From: DASSFZ01 sp035292585
GTDB taxonomy: Bacteria > Chloroflexota > Anaerolineae > Fen-1058
Reading direction: 5' to 3'
NCBI GenBank assembly: GCA_035292585.1
Contig: DATDPU010000013.1
Span: 62,001 to 126,000 of the forward strand
Length of the DNA: 64,000 nucleotides
Below are positions 9,265 to 18,707 of the stretch, in pieces. The notes under the pieces were generated by a model. That model was not told the origin of the DNA. It ran no database searches and worked only from the letters and a program-made list of their open reading frames with translations. The translations under genes were made by a program, and so were the position numbers. The stretch's first letter is position 1. Each line of letters opens with the position of its first letter.

Positions 9265-11048
9265 TCGATATACTCCAGGCTTTGGTGCCGAAAGTAGGTG
9301 TTGTACAGCTCGGCGTAGTGCCCACCCTGCGCCAGCAGCGCGTGGTGATTTCCTTCCTCGCTGATCTTCCCCTGGCGCAAGACGATGATGCGATCGGCAT
9401 GCTTGATCGTCGAGAGCCGGTGCGCGATGACGATCGAGGTGCGATGCTTCAGCACCACGTCCAGCCCTTCTTGAATCAACGTCTCGGTGAGCGGATCGAT
9501 GCTGGCCGTCGCCTCGTCGAGAATGAAGATCGATGGGTCTTGCAACAGCACGCGCGCCAGCGCCACCAGCTGCCGCTGTCCCATCGACAAGTTCGCGCCG
9601 CGCTCGCCGACTTCGGTCGCCAGGCCGTTAGGCATCACGTCGATCCAGTCGCCGCCGCCCACCTGTCGCGCTACGCGCGTCACCTCTTCATCCGCAGCCC
9701 CTCGTTTGCCGTAGCGAATATTGTCCAGCACCGTGCCGTCGAACAAGAACGGCGACTGCGTGACAATGCCGAGCCGGGCGCGATAATGGCCCAGGTCGAG
9801 CGCCCGGATGTCGTGACCGTCGAGCGCGATCCGCCCGCCCTGAAACTCGTAGAAACGCGCGATCAGTTTCCCGATCGACGACTTGCCCGACCCGGTGTGC
9901 CCCACCAACGCCAGCAGCTGGCCGGGCGGAATCGTCAACGAGAAGTTCTCCAGCACTTGCTCTTTTTCGGTATACCGAAAGTCGACCTTCTCAAAGCGGA
10001 TCTCGCCCTGCAAGCGCGGCAGCCGGACGGTATCGATCTGCACCACCTTCGGCTCGGCGTCGAGCAGCGCGAACACGCGCTCGGCGGCGGCCAGCCCCAG
10101 TTGAAATTGGCTCCAGAACGAGGCGATACTCGTCAGCGGAAACCAGAACAGGCCGATGCCCTGGATGAACAAATACCAGGCGCCGATCGGGAACTCGCCC
10201 CGCAACACCGTCTGGCCGCCCACGTACACCAGCGCCGCCGTGCCGATGCCGGCCAGCATGTTGAGGATCGGGAAGATGCTGCTGAACACGTAGCCCGTGC
10301 GCCGGTTGATGCGGAACGACTGCTCGTTCACGTCGCGGAACTCGGCGTAGATCGCCTGCTCCTGCCGGAACGCCTTGGCGACGCGGATGCCGCTGATCGT
10401 CTCCTGGATATGCGCGCTGACCGAGGCGCCGGCCCGGCGCGACTGGGTGATGGTGTGGCGCGCGATGCGGCGAAACTGCAACGCGGCGAACATGATGAAG
10501 GGCGCGAGCGCGAGCAGAATCCACGTCAGCGTGACGTTCACGGTGAACAAATATCCCACCAGCAACCCCACCAACAACAGCTGGCTCATCAAGTCCATCG
10601 CCAGCGTGACGACCTGCGAGAACGCCTGGGTGTCGGAGGTAACCCGGCTGACGATCTTGCCCGACGGGAACGAGTCGTAAAAAGACAGGTCGCGCTTGAG
10701 CACGGCGTCGAAGGCGTCCTCGCGCATCTTCTGCACGACGTTGCCCACGGCCTGTGCGGCCAGCGAGCGCCGCACGAAGTTGAACAGCCACGATAGGCTG
10801 CCCAGCCCGGCGATGACGACGAGGATCGTGAGCCGGTTGGCCGTGCCGGCTTGCAGCGCGTCCAGACTGCGCGAGATGAAGATCGGAAGGCTGATGTCGA
10901 CCAGCGACGTCAATACGATCGCCGCCGCCACCACCAGCATGCGCCAGCCCTGCGGCCAGAAGTAATTCAACACGCGACGCACCAGTTCGCGGTCGCGATA
11001 GACTCGGTCGTAAGCCTCGGCGTCGAGGCCCTCCATGAAGAAGCCCAT
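9240..11048 (-). CDS. Heterodimeric ABC exporter, subunit with catalytic Walker B Glu
   Basis: 602 residues in the MsbA/BmrCD-type fold: six predicted N-terminal helices and a C-terminal ATPase with Walker A GHTGSGKSS, signature LSMGQ (non-canonical), Walker B ILDEATASIDP (catalytic Glu present) and H-loop VIAHRLS. The upstream partner has the reciprocal pattern, so together they form one consensus and one degenerate ATP site, as in TM287/288-like exporters. It is 91 bases downstream of its partner on the same strand. The substrate is unknown; relatives export drugs, lipids or peptides. ATG 11048 is a plausible start, with GGAAAGGA somewhat far upstream; the ATG four codons later cannot be excluded. 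Confidence 0.9.
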   Translation of the reverse strand: MGFFMEGLDAEAYDRVYRDRELVRRVLNYFWPQGWRMLVVAAAIVLTSLVDISLPIFISRSLDALQAGTANRLTILVVIAGLGSLSWLFNFVRRSLAAQAVGNVVQKMREDAFDAVLKRDLSFYDSFPSGKIVSRVTSDTQAFSQVVTLAMDLMSQLLLVGLLVGYLFTVNVTLTWILLALAPFIMFAALQFRRIARHTITQSRRAGASVSAHIQETISGIRVAKAFRQEQAIYAEFRDVNEQSFRINRRTGYVFSSIFPILNMLAGIGTAALVYVGGQTVLRGEFPIGAWYLFIQGIGLFWFPLTSIASFWSQFQLGLAAAERVFALLDAEPKVVQIDTVRLPRLQGEIRFEKVDFRYTEKEQVLENFSLTIPPGQLLALVGHTGSGKSSIGKLIARFYEFQGGRIALDGHDIRALDLGHYRARLGIVTQSPFLFDGTVLDNIRYGKRGAADEEVTRVARQVGGGDWIDVMPNGLATEVGERGANLSMGQRQLVALARVLLQDPSIFILDEATASIDPLTETLIQEGLDVVLKHRTSIVIAHRLSTIKHADRIIVLRQGKISEEGNHHALLAQGGHYAELYNTYFRHQSLEYIERARQVAV

Positions 11049-11139
11049 TCAACGTGTGTCCTTTCCGAAGGTCGCAGCGCCTCTTCCCGTAAAACGCATT
11101 GCGTAAAAGCTCCTCGGAATACGCTTTACGCAATACGCG
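11049..11139 (-). repeat. Intergenic heptamer-like repeats between exporter subunits
   Basis: The gap contains alternating motifs of the type ACGCAATACGC / GCGTAAA on both strands. This is the same sequence style found in the gaps of the 15.7-24.5 kb locus. No separate promoter or terminator was recognised. Confidence 0.5.
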
Positions 11140-12933
11140 CTATGCCAATACTTCTTCCAACACGGGCAACTCCATCTCGTAGCGCGCGAAGATGCGGCGG
11201 TAGTGCGGCGAGCGGCGCAGCAGTTCCTCGTGCGTGCCGCTGGCGACCAGCCGGCCGCGCTCCAGCACCAGGATGTGATCGGCCCAACGAATCTGTGAGA
11301 GCCGATGCGTGATCAGCAACGTCGTCCGCCCGTGCTGCACGCTGCGGATCGCTTTTTGAATCTCGTCCTCGGTCGCGCTGTCGATCGCGCTGGTCGAGTC
11401 GTCCAGGATCAGGATGCGCGGGTCGCTCAGGAACGCGCGGGCCAGCGCGATCCGTTGCCGTTGCCCGCCGGATAGCGTCACGCCGCGCTCGCCCACCCAT
11501 GTCTGATAACCTTGGGCGAATGAAAGAATGAACTCGTGCGCCTGCGCCGCGCGCGCCGCTCCTTCGATTTCCGCCGGCGTCGCGTCGGGCCTGCCGAACG
11601 CGATGTTCTCGGCCAGCGTGCGCGAGAACAGGAACACGTCTTGCTCGATTTTAGAAATTTGAGATCGGAGGCCGGCCAGGCTCCACGCGCGCACGTCGAC
11701 GCCGTCGATCAGCACCCGGCCCGCGCGCACGTCGTAGGTGCGGTTGACCAGCTCCGTCAGCGTGCTCTTGCCCGACCCGGTCTGCCCGACGATGGCGACG
11801 GTCTGGCCCGGCCGGATGTGGAACGAGATGCCGTCGAGCAGCGGCCGGTCTTCGTACCCGAAGTTCACGTTCTCGAAGACGATGTCGCCGCGCATCGGCT
11901 GGTTGAAGCCGGTCGGGTTCTCGTCCAACTCGGTCTCGGCGCGGATCACGCGCAAGATGCGGTTGGAGCTGGCGCTGCCGGCCTGCACCAACGAGAAGGT
12001 GAAGATCGAGATGAAGGTCGGGAAGCGCAGCACCGTCATCAGGCCCATCACGCCGATGATGTCGGCGATCGTCGCGCGGCCCGCCTGGTACAGTTGCGTC
12101 GCGTGCAGGAAGGTCAGGCCGAGCGCGAGGGCGTACAGCAGCAGCGGCAAATAGCGCGCCTCGATGCGTCCTTGCTGGACGAACGCATCGCGGTTGATGC
12201 GCGCTCCCCGGCGAAACTTGTCGCGCTCGAAGTCCTCTTGCGCGCTGGCCTTGACGATCTCGATGCCGCTGATCGTCTCCTCCAGCCCCGCGTTCATCTT
12301 GCCGAATTCTTCGCGCTGACGGTTCGCCACCGGGTTGAGTTGGCGCGTGTAGCGGCGCACTGCGAAGATGTAGCTGAGGATGAACAGGCCCGGCGCCAGC
12401 AGCAACTCGAATCGGATGGCGGCGATGTAGAGCAGTGGGATGACGATTGCCAGCACCGTTTCGGCGATCAGGCTCGCGCCGGGCGTGATCATATCGCTCA
12501 ACAGGCCGGTGTCGTCGGTGGCGCGAGCCATCAGGTCGCCCACGCGCTGCCGGTCGTGGAAGGTCTGGCTCTTGCCGAGCAGGCTGGCGTACAGTTCCTC
12601 GCGCGCGTTAGCCTGGAAGCGCTTGCCCAGGTGCTCGATCGCGCGGTAGGCCAGCAGGTTGGCGACGGCGTCGAGCATCAATACGCCCCAGACGGCCAGC
12701 GCCAGCGGCGCCAACGCCGCGCCGGCGTCTGGCCCGCCGCGCCCGATCACTTCCGCCGCCCGGCCGATGAGCACGGGCGCGAACGAGTACGAGCCGATGC
12801 TGACGCACAACAAAACGGCAGCGATGATCAGGAAGCGCTTATAGCGCCAGAGGTGCGACCCGATCCAGCCGGCGACGCTGGTGTGATTGTAGCGATAGGC
12901 GTTCGGGATCGTGAATTCACTCTTGTGCAGCAC
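11140..12933 (-). CDS. Heterodimeric ABC exporter, subunit with degenerate Walker B (Asp)
   Basis: 597 residues: N-terminal six-helix domain and C-terminal ATPase with Walker A GQTGSGKST, canonical signature LSGGQ, but Walker B ILILDDSTSAID, where Asp replaces the catalytic Glu. With the LSMGQ signature of the next gene this builds the degenerate ATP site of a heterodimer. I start at GTG 12933 (protein VLHKSEFTIP), which has GGAG six bases upstream. The frame is open for 173 further codons, but that extension runs through low-quality sequence with no family match and would make the protein much longer than its 602-residue partner. Confidence 0.88.
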   Translation of the reverse strand: MLHKSEFTIPNAYRYNHTSVAGWIGSHLWRYKRFLIIAAVLLCVSIGSYSFAPVLIGRAAEVIGRGGPDAGAALAPLALAVWGVLMLDAVANLLAYRAIEHLGKRFQANAREELYASLLGKSQTFHDRQRVGDLMARATDDTGLLSDMITPGASLIAETVLAIVIPLLYIAAIRFELLLAPGLFILSYIFAVRRYTRQLNPVANRQREEFGKMNAGLEETISGIEIVKASAQEDFERDKFRRGARINRDAFVQQGRIEARYLPLLLYALALGLTFLHATQLYQAGRATIADIIGVMGLMTVLRFPTFISIFTFSLVQAGSASSNRILRVIRAETELDENPTGFNQPMRGDIVFENVNFGYEDRPLLDGISFHIRPGQTVAIVGQTGSGKSTLTELVNRTYDVRAGRVLIDGVDVRAWSLAGLRSQISKIEQDVFLFSRTLAENIAFGRPDATPAEIEGAARAAQAHEFILSFAQGYQTWVGERGVTLSGGQRQRIALARAFLSDPRILILDDSTSAIDSATEDEIQKAIRSVQHGRTTLLITHRLSQIRWADHILVLERGRLVASGTHEELLRRSPHYRRIFARYEMELPVLEEVLA

Positions 12934-13314
12934 CTGCTTCTCCTGATTGGGGGTCGGGTAATCATACCCTACATTCAAGCAAATGGGGGACTCCCGCGGC
13001 ACGGAGCAGTCTACGCCCAAACCCGTGCGCGGACATCCCCCGCTCAAGCCGGGCGCACAGGCGCGTACATCGAGTATAATCTCTCCGTGCCGCTTTATCT
13101 GAAAAGGCTCGATGGTAAACCACCAGGGCACAACCCCGCAGAAAGATGCGGGGCCAGCGACATCAAGAAACACCAAGAAAACCTTGCTGCTGCTGTGCGC
13201 CTCGCCGTCTTTGTGGTGAGTTTTAAGAGAGCCTCTTAAGGAACCTATGGTCTCCTGATTGCGTCTCAAGTGAGAGCCGGCTGTTGTAATATCCCTCTTC
13301 GGAAGAAAAATCCT
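12934..13314. other. Non-coding divergent gap with dispersed repeat
   Basis: This gap separates the minus-strand exporter pair from the plus-strand MoxR/vWA locus. It has a TATAAT at 13075-13080 on the plus strand without a clear -35. It also holds a degenerate repeat (about 13129-13235) sharing a 22-base identity (13164-13185) with 27515-27536. No gene is supported in it. Confidence 0.45.
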
Positions 13315-15699
13315 ATGTCTACCAGGCTGCATACCTTCCTCGCGGCATTGGTCTTCTTGAGCGTGACCGTCGCACAGCCAGCGGCTGTGACCATGCAGGT
13401 TCAACCCTACTTCGGCGGCCGTTTCAAGTTCGGCGAGTGGCTGCCGCTGCACGTTACACTGGCAAATGCTGGGCCAGCGCTACGGGCCGAGGTGCGCGCC
13501 GATACGACGGAAGCCGGCGGCCAGACCACGTATAGTATGCCGGTTGAGCTGCCGACCGGCGCGCGCAAGCGTCTCACGTTGTACGTGCAACCCCCTTCGT
13601 TTGCGCAAGCGGTTCGGGTGCGGCTGACCGATGGCGCGCGCGATCTCGCCAACCAATCGGTGCAGTTGACGGTCGAGCGTAACATCAACTATCTGGTCGG
13701 CGTGATTGCGCCGCGCTCAGAGGCTTTTGCTGCGCTCGGCGGGCTGACGCTCAATTCGGCCGTGGACGAACAGGCTGCGATGCTGGGCGGGCAACAGCTC
13801 GCGCGGACCATCACGCGGATTCCCATGTCGTTGTCCGATATCCCCGATCGGCCCGAAGGATTGCGCCTGCTCGACGCGCTGATCCTCTCCGGCGTGGATA
13901 CGAGTGAACTGACGCCGGATCAGAAACAGGCGTTGCAAGCCTGGGTCGAACAAGGTGGACGGTTGATCCTCGGCGGTGGCGCGGGTGCGGCGCGTCTGCT
14001 CAACGGATTGCCGGAAGCGTTGACCGAAGGCTGGTTGCCGATCGATAGCCCCACGGAAATTTCGCTGCTCGACGCGCTGGGTGAATTTGGCGAGCAAGCG
14101 GTGCGCGTTCCCGGCCCGTTCACGGCGGCGTGGCCCGCCGCGGGCCGCGCGCTGATCGAGCAAGATGATCGTGTGCTGCTCGCCGAGCGACTGCAAGGCA
14201 AGGGACACGTGAACTACGCCGCGCTTGACCTGTCGGGCAGCCCCTTCGATGCCTGGGCCGGTGCGGCGGCCTTCTGGGCAAAGCTGCTCACGCCTGGATC
14301 GGCTTATCCGATCAATACGCCGCCCGATGCCGCGCCACGCTTGCTGCGCGCGAACTCGTTGTACTATGCGCTGCAAAACCTGCCCGTCCTCGAACTCCCC
14401 TCGATTGATTGGCTGGCCGGTCTGTTGGCCGTTTACATCGTGCTCGTCGGCCCGGTCAATTACTTTATCTTGCGCAAGACGCGCCGGCTGGCCTGGGGCT
14501 GGATCACTATTCTGGGCTTGACGCTGCTGTTCTCAGCGGGGACTTTTGCGTTCGGCTCCAGCATTCGTGGCGGCGATGTCATCATCAACCAGATTTCGAT
14601 GCTGGTGTTCGATGCGCGCGGGATTGCCTCGCCGGTGCAGTCGTATGTAGGCATTTTCTCGCCAGATCGCGGCGCCTATACCCTAAACTTTCCCGGCCGC
14701 GCGCTCGTCGCGCCCATCTCTGCCGAAGGCAATCCTTGGGGGCCTTGGGGACCGGGCGGCCCCTTGACTGCCGGGCAGGTGGAACTGGTGCAAGGCGAGT
14801 CGGCCCAGGCGCGCAATGTGCAGGTCAGTCCGGCGGCCATGCAAGGCTTTCAGACCGAGTCGCCCATGCCCGAAAATTGGCGCATCGAGTCGGACCTCAC
14901 GCTGGATGGTGACCAGGTGCGTGGCACGCTGATCAACCGCACGAACGAGCCGATCCGGGATGCAGCGATTGTGTATGGCAACCGATTTGCCAGACTGGGC
15001 GAAGTGCCGCCGGGACAAAGCCAAGCGCTCGATCTGACTTTGCAACAGACGTTTGGCTCGCCGTTTCCCTATTTCCTGTTTGAAGAGGCTTTCAGAAATG
15101 TAGGGCCGACCGGCCCCTCGCGCGAAACCCAGGTCCGGCAGCAGATTCTGGAAAGTCACTATCAGAGTTTCGGCGGCCCGGCGCAGGCGCCCGACCGGCC
15201 CACACTCATCGGCTGGTTGCGCGCCAGCCCGCTTGAGGTTCAGGTGGACGGCGTGCGCTGGGCGACGCAGCAGACGAGCCTGATGATCGCTACACTGAAT
15301 ATCGCGTACCCACCCGGCCCGGTGCGCCTGCCGTTTGGCAGCGTACCGGTGCGGCTGGAGAGTGTGCAGGGCAGCGGCGGTCTGTGCGGCGCTTACGGCG
15401 AGGTGTATCTGGATTTCAACAGCAGCGCGACGCTGGAGTTTCAGCTGCCGCCGGACTTGATCGAACTGCGCGTGACACGCCTGGCCTGGCGTATCGCGAC
15501 TCCCGGCATTGGGGAATCTACCATAGAACTCTACGACCGCGACGGGGAATGGGTTAAGCAGGACGCTGCTGAAGTCGGCGACCCGACCCGCTTCGTGGCG
15601 ACCAGCGGCGCCGTGCGGCTGCGAGTGAGCAATACCGGCAATTCGTCGGGTTGTGGCCGATACGAGTTGGAAATAGAAGGGGAGTTGCAAAACGAGTGA
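13315..15699 (+). CDS. Secreted/membrane-anchored protein with glutamine-amidotransferase-like domain, function unknown
   Basis: 794 residues from ATG 13315 (GGAAG at 13301-13305; an in-frame upstream start 15 codons earlier lacks a ribosome site). A signal peptide spans about 1-25. A beta-rich region follows, then a stretch near 180-235 with the pattern LDALILSGVDTS...ALQAWVEQGGRLILGGG. That pattern is typical of non-catalytic type-1 glutamine-amidotransferase-like domains in membrane protein operons. Two hydrophobic helices lie near 365-412, and the remainder should be extracytoplasmic. It is the first gene of a plus-strand run with an ABC-2 transporter, MoxR, DUF58 and vWA proteins. I know no assigned biochemical function; an accessory role in envelope protein assembly is only inference. 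Confidence 0.6.
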   Translation: MSTRLHTFLAALVFLSVTVAQPAAVTMQVQPYFGGRFKFGEWLPLHVTLANAGPALRAEVRADTTEAGGQTTYSMPVELPTGARKRLTLYVQPPSFAQAVRVRLTDGARDLANQSVQLTVERNINYLVGVIAPRSEAFAALGGLTLNSAVDEQAAMLGGQQLARTITRIPMSLSDIPDRPEGLRLLDALILSGVDTSELTPDQKQALQAWVEQGGRLILGGGAGAARLLNGLPEALTEGWLPIDSPTEISLLDALGEFGEQAVRVPGPFTAAWPAAGRALIEQDDRVLLAERLQGKGHVNYAALDLSGSPFDAWAGAAAFWAKLLTPGSAYPINTPPDAAPRLLRANSLYYALQNLPVLELPSIDWLAGLLAVYIVLVGPVNYFILRKTRRLAWGWITILGLTLLFSAGTFAFGSSIRGGDVIINQISMLVFDARGIASPVQSYVGIFSPDRGAYTLNFPGRALVAPISAEGNPWGPWGPGGPLTAGQVELVQGESAQARNVQVSPAAMQGFQTESPMPENWRIESDLTLDGDQVRGTLINRTNEPIRDAAIVYGNRFARLGEVPPGQSQALDLTLQQTFGSPFPYFLFEEAFRNVGPTGPSRETQVRQQILESHYQSFGGPAQAPDRPTLIGWLRASPLEVQVDGVRWATQQTSLMIATLNIAYPPGPVRLPFGSVPVRLESVQGSGGLCGAYGEVYLDFNSSATLEFQLPPDLIELRVTRLAWRIATPGIGESTIELYDRDGEWVKQDAAEVGDPTRFVATSGAVRLRVSNTGNSSGCGRYELEIEGELQNE

Positions 15700-15747
15700 T
15701 ACGCGATACGCAATACGCGATCCCGTTTCACGCGCTTTGGAGGCTCG
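15700..15747 (+). repeat. Heptamer-like intergenic repeat
   Basis: Consecutive units of the form TACGCRA (tacgcga, tacgcaa, tacgcga) occupy the gap, followed by a GGAGG ribosome site for the ATPase. The same unit style recurs in later gaps of this locus. Confidence 0.6.
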
Positions 15748-16749
15748 ATGTCGGAATCCGGTAACTCTGTGCACGCCATCGAAACGCACGACTTGACGCG
15801 GCGCTACGGCCGCTTGCTGGCCGTCGATCATCTCAACCTGCAAGTGCCGCGTGGCGCGCTGTTCGGCTTCATCGGCCCCAACGGCGCGGGCAAAACGACC
15901 ACGTTGCGCATGCTCGCCGGATTGCTGGAACCTTCGGCCGGCGAGATTTGGGTGAACGGCCAGCGGATCGATCAGGATTGGCGCGCCACCCGGCAGGCCA
16001 TCGGCTACATGCCCGATTTCTTCGGCGTCTACAACGATATGCTGGTCTGGGAATACCTGGACTTCTTCGCGCGTTGCTATCAAATGCCCACTGCGCGGCG
16101 CACGACGATGGTGGACGAGTTGCTCGATCTGGTGAACCTGACCGATAAGCGCGAAGCCAACGTGCAGGCGCTTTCACGCGGCATGCAGCAGCGGTTGTGC
16201 CTGGCGCACGCGCTCGTTCACGATCCGCAAATCTTGCTCCTGGACGAACCCGCATCGGGTCTGGACCCGCGCGCGCGGGTGGAGATGCGCGAGCTATTGA
16301 AGGAGCTCGCCGCGATGGGCAAGACCATCATCATCAGTTCGCACATTCTGGCGGAACTGGCCGAGATGTGCACTCAAATCGGTATTGTCGAGAAGGGTCA
16401 GCTGGTGGCGTGCGGCGCGCTGACTGATATCCGTCTCAAATTGCAGGCCAGCCGCGTCCTGCGCGTGCGCATGCTGGCCGATGAAGCCCAGGCCCTGGAA
16501 TTTTTACGCCAGGGCACGCTGGCCTTCGGTCAAACCGATGCCTCGGCCCGGCTGGGCGAACCGACGGTGATCTCCGACCTCGGTCATCCAGGCGCCACGC
16601 TCGAAGTAGAGCTGAGCGGCGATGATCAGACCGCCGCCGCGCTGCTGGCGCACTTGGTCTCGCGCGGCGCGCCGATCGCCGACTTTCACGAAGCGAACAA
16701 TGCGTTGGAAGAGTTGTTCTTGCGATTGACGGAACCGGAGAGCGCATGA
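15748..16749 (+). CDS. ABC-2-type transporter ATP-binding protein
   Basis: 333 residues. The N-terminal ABC domain has Walker A GPNGAGKTT, signature LSRGMQQRL, Walker B LLLDEPASGLDP and a C-terminal ~100-residue extension typical of ABC-2 ATPases. The ribosome site GGAGG precedes the ATG. The stop overlaps the start of the permease gene by ATGA (16746-16749), so the two products are almost certainly partners. In comparable MoxR/vWA loci such transporters are of the Gld/NatAB kind; the substrate here is unknown. Confidence 0.9.
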   Translation: MSESGNSVHAIETHDLTRRYGRLLAVDHLNLQVPRGALFGFIGPNGAGKTTTLRMLAGLLEPSAGEIWVNGQRIDQDWRATRQAIGYMPDFFGVYNDMLVWEYLDFFARCYQMPTARRTTMVDELLDLVNLTDKREANVQALSRGMQQRLCLAHALVHDPQILLLDEPASGLDPRARVEMRELLKELAAMGKTIIISSHILAELAEMCTQIGIVEKGQLVACGALTDIRLKLQASRVLRVRMLADEAQALEFLRQGTLAFGQTDASARLGEPTVISDLGHPGATLEVELSGDDQTAAALLAHLVSRGAPIADFHEANNALEELFLRLTEPESA

Positions 16750-18545
16750 AACTTCAAGTCTCGCTCAACCCGGTCCTGGTCAAAGAACTGCGCGGACGCA
16801 TGCGCGGCCCGCGCGCCTATCTCTTTTTAGCCGCGATCCTGTCACTGCTGGCGGTATTGAGCTACGGCCTGTATCGACTCGCCATCCTCAGCGTGCAGAG
16901 TTTCGGCGGCGGGCCGGCGGGCGCGACGATCGGCCAGAGCGTGTTCATCGGGTTGGTGTTCCTGGCGTTGATCGTGATCTGCGCGGTTGCGCCCTCACTC
17001 ACGGCCAGCGCGATCAGCGGCGAGTACGAACGCAAAACGTTCGATCTGTTGGCGGCCACGCCGCTGCGCCCGGCTTCGCTTCTCTTCGGCAAGCTGGCCG
17101 TATCGTTGAGCTACGTCGCGCTGATCTTGCTGGCGGCCGTGCCGCTGGTCAGTCTGTCGTATGTGTTCGGCGGCGTGGCGACGATCGATATGCTCCAGGT
17201 GCTCTTGCTGCTCTTGGGTTTTGCGCTGACGTTCAGCGCAATCGGCCTGTTCTTCTCCGCCCTGTTTCGCCGCACGACGCCGGCCGTGTTAGCCAGTTAC
17301 ATCGTGCTGGCCTTGTTTGTGATCGGCGGGCTGTTCGTCTACCCACTGATCGGCGCGATTCGCCAAAACCAACAACCGCCGCCGACCTGGCTGCTGGCGC
17401 TCAACCCGTTCAGCGCGCTGGCTTCGGCGCTGGTGAACCCCGCCGTGTCGGGCGGGTTGGGAGTTGGGGTAGCGCCGATGTTTTCCGGCCCACTGTATGG
17501 GTTGCTGTGGTTCTTCAGCGGCTTCAGCTTCGATCCGAGCACGATGAATCTGTCGCGGCCGCTATGGCATTACACCGTGGGCCTTTACGCCTGGTTGACT
17601 ATCGCGTTGTACCTGGCCGGCACACAACTGGTCAAGCCGGTGCGCCGTTTTCGCTTGAGCCGGCGCGGTTGGCTCGGCGCGGCGCTATTCCTCGTCGCTT
17701 CGATCGGAGCGGCATTGATGATCTATGGCCCGCTGACGCCCGATCGTATTTTGGCCTGGCTGCGCTGGAGCATTTCGCCGTCGCGCGATCTGATCGTCAA
17801 CGGCAAGTTCGATGCGCCACTGGAGCAAACCTGGCAGGTGAGCACGGAGGTCGAGCACCCTGAAGAATCGGCCGGCGAGGTCGCGCCCGTTGCCGATGCC
17901 GGGCGCACCATATTGCGTTTCTCGCGCACCGGCGAAGGTCATGCCGAGACGCGCATCACACAGGCGCTCGATCAGACGGCGCCCTCGGACGGCTGGCTGC
18001 AAGTGCGCGTTACCTTGCGCGTGCAGCGGGACGAGCTGTACCTGTGCGGTATCATGGGCAGCGAGTGCCCATTGATGATCAAGCTGAATTACGAGGATGC
18101 CGCCGGCCGGCCGCATGAATGGATGCAAGGATTGAATACCGAGACGATCCCCACCGGCTGGATGGCGTTCCCCGAAGCATGCACGACGTGCGAGATGCCG
18201 CAGCCGTTCGCGCCCGTTCCGCCGAAAGAGTGGTACACCTACGAATCGCCGAACATCCTGGAGCGGATCAGGCCCGATGCTCTGCCGCAGCGTATCAAGA
18301 TGATCACTCTCGCGGCGGCCGGCCACACGTATGAGGTGGAAGTGGCCGAAGTGGCGTTGCTGATGCGCGAAGGGCGGCCGCCCGATTGGGGCAGCGGGCC
18401 GGGTGGGTTCGCCACACCGACGCCCGTACCGCCGTTTGGCCCGGTCATGATCGAAAAGGCCATTCAGATAGCGCCGCCCTTGCCCGCGCCCACCCTGGCG
18501 CCACCGCCAACCCTGGCGCCGACGGCCACGCCGATCGAGGAGTAA
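16746..18545 (+). CDS. ABC-2-type permease with extracytoplasmic C-terminal domain
   Basis: 599 residues. The first ~340 carry about seven hydrophobic segments and match ABC-2 permeases: the early segment ALNPVLVKELRGRMRGPRAY-like (here SLNPVLVKELRGRMRGPRAY) and SGEYERKTFDLLAATPL are typical. Unlike most family members it continues with ~220 residues (about 345-560) of Trp-containing beta-rich sequence, starting LIVNGKFDAPL, that looks like a carbohydrate-binding or jelly-roll domain, then a Pro/Thr-rich tail. The topology of the tail (outside versus inside) is inferred from the preceding helix count. It is translationally coupled to the ATPase. Confidence 0.8.
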   Translation: MKLQVSLNPVLVKELRGRMRGPRAYLFLAAILSLLAVLSYGLYRLAILSVQSFGGGPAGATIGQSVFIGLVFLALIVICAVAPSLTASAISGEYERKTFDLLAATPLRPASLLFGKLAVSLSYVALILLAAVPLVSLSYVFGGVATIDMLQVLLLLLGFALTFSAIGLFFSALFRRTTPAVLASYIVLALFVIGGLFVYPLIGAIRQNQQPPPTWLLALNPFSALASALVNPAVSGGLGVGVAPMFSGPLYGLLWFFSGFSFDPSTMNLSRPLWHYTVGLYAWLTIALYLAGTQLVKPVRRFRLSRRGWLGAALFLVASIGAALMIYGPLTPDRILAWLRWSISPSRDLIVNGKFDAPLEQTWQVSTEVEHPEESAGEVAPVADAGRTILRFSRTGEGHAETRITQALDQTAPSDGWLQVRVTLRVQRDELYLCGIMGSECPLMIKLNYEDAAGRPHEWMQGLNTETIPTGWMAFPEACTTCEMPQPFAPVPPKEWYTYESPNILERIRPDALPQRIKMITLAAAGHTYEVEVAEVALLMREGRPPDWGSGPGGFATPTPVPPFGPVMIEKAIQIAPPLPAPTLAPPPTLAPTATPIEE

Positions 18546-18707
18546 TCAACGGACTTGACAACGGACGAACGGATTGAGAACGGATGCGGTCAACGGACTT
18601 GACAACGGACAAACGGATTGGGAACGGATTGTGAACCTGCTACCTGCTACCTGTCTACCTGCTACCTATCTACCAATTACCAGTGTACCGATCCCTGGAA
18701 CTGACCT
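18546..18707 (+). repeat. Tandem repeats in intergenic gap
   Basis: A 44-base unit is tandemly repeated twice (18547-18590 and 18591-18633), itself built from AACGGACTTG/AACGGATTG modules. Several copies of a heptamer, consensus CTACCTG, follow at about 18635-18670. The gap interrupts an otherwise tightly packed gene series. A weaker AACGGATAAACGGATG copy lies at about 60936-60951. Confidence 0.75.

Noticed and set aside
9282..13239. Long plus-strand open frames (504 and 567 codons) opposite the ABC exporters
   Set aside because: They are antisense to genes with complete Walker, signature and H-loop motifs. They have Arg/Ala/Gln-rich, family-free sequence typical of the opposite strand of GC-rich genes.
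12934..13452. N-terminal extension of the degenerate-site exporter subunit
   Set aside because: The extension crosses a dispersed repeat and lacks a ribosome site at its start; the GTG at 12933 has GGAG and gives a normal length.
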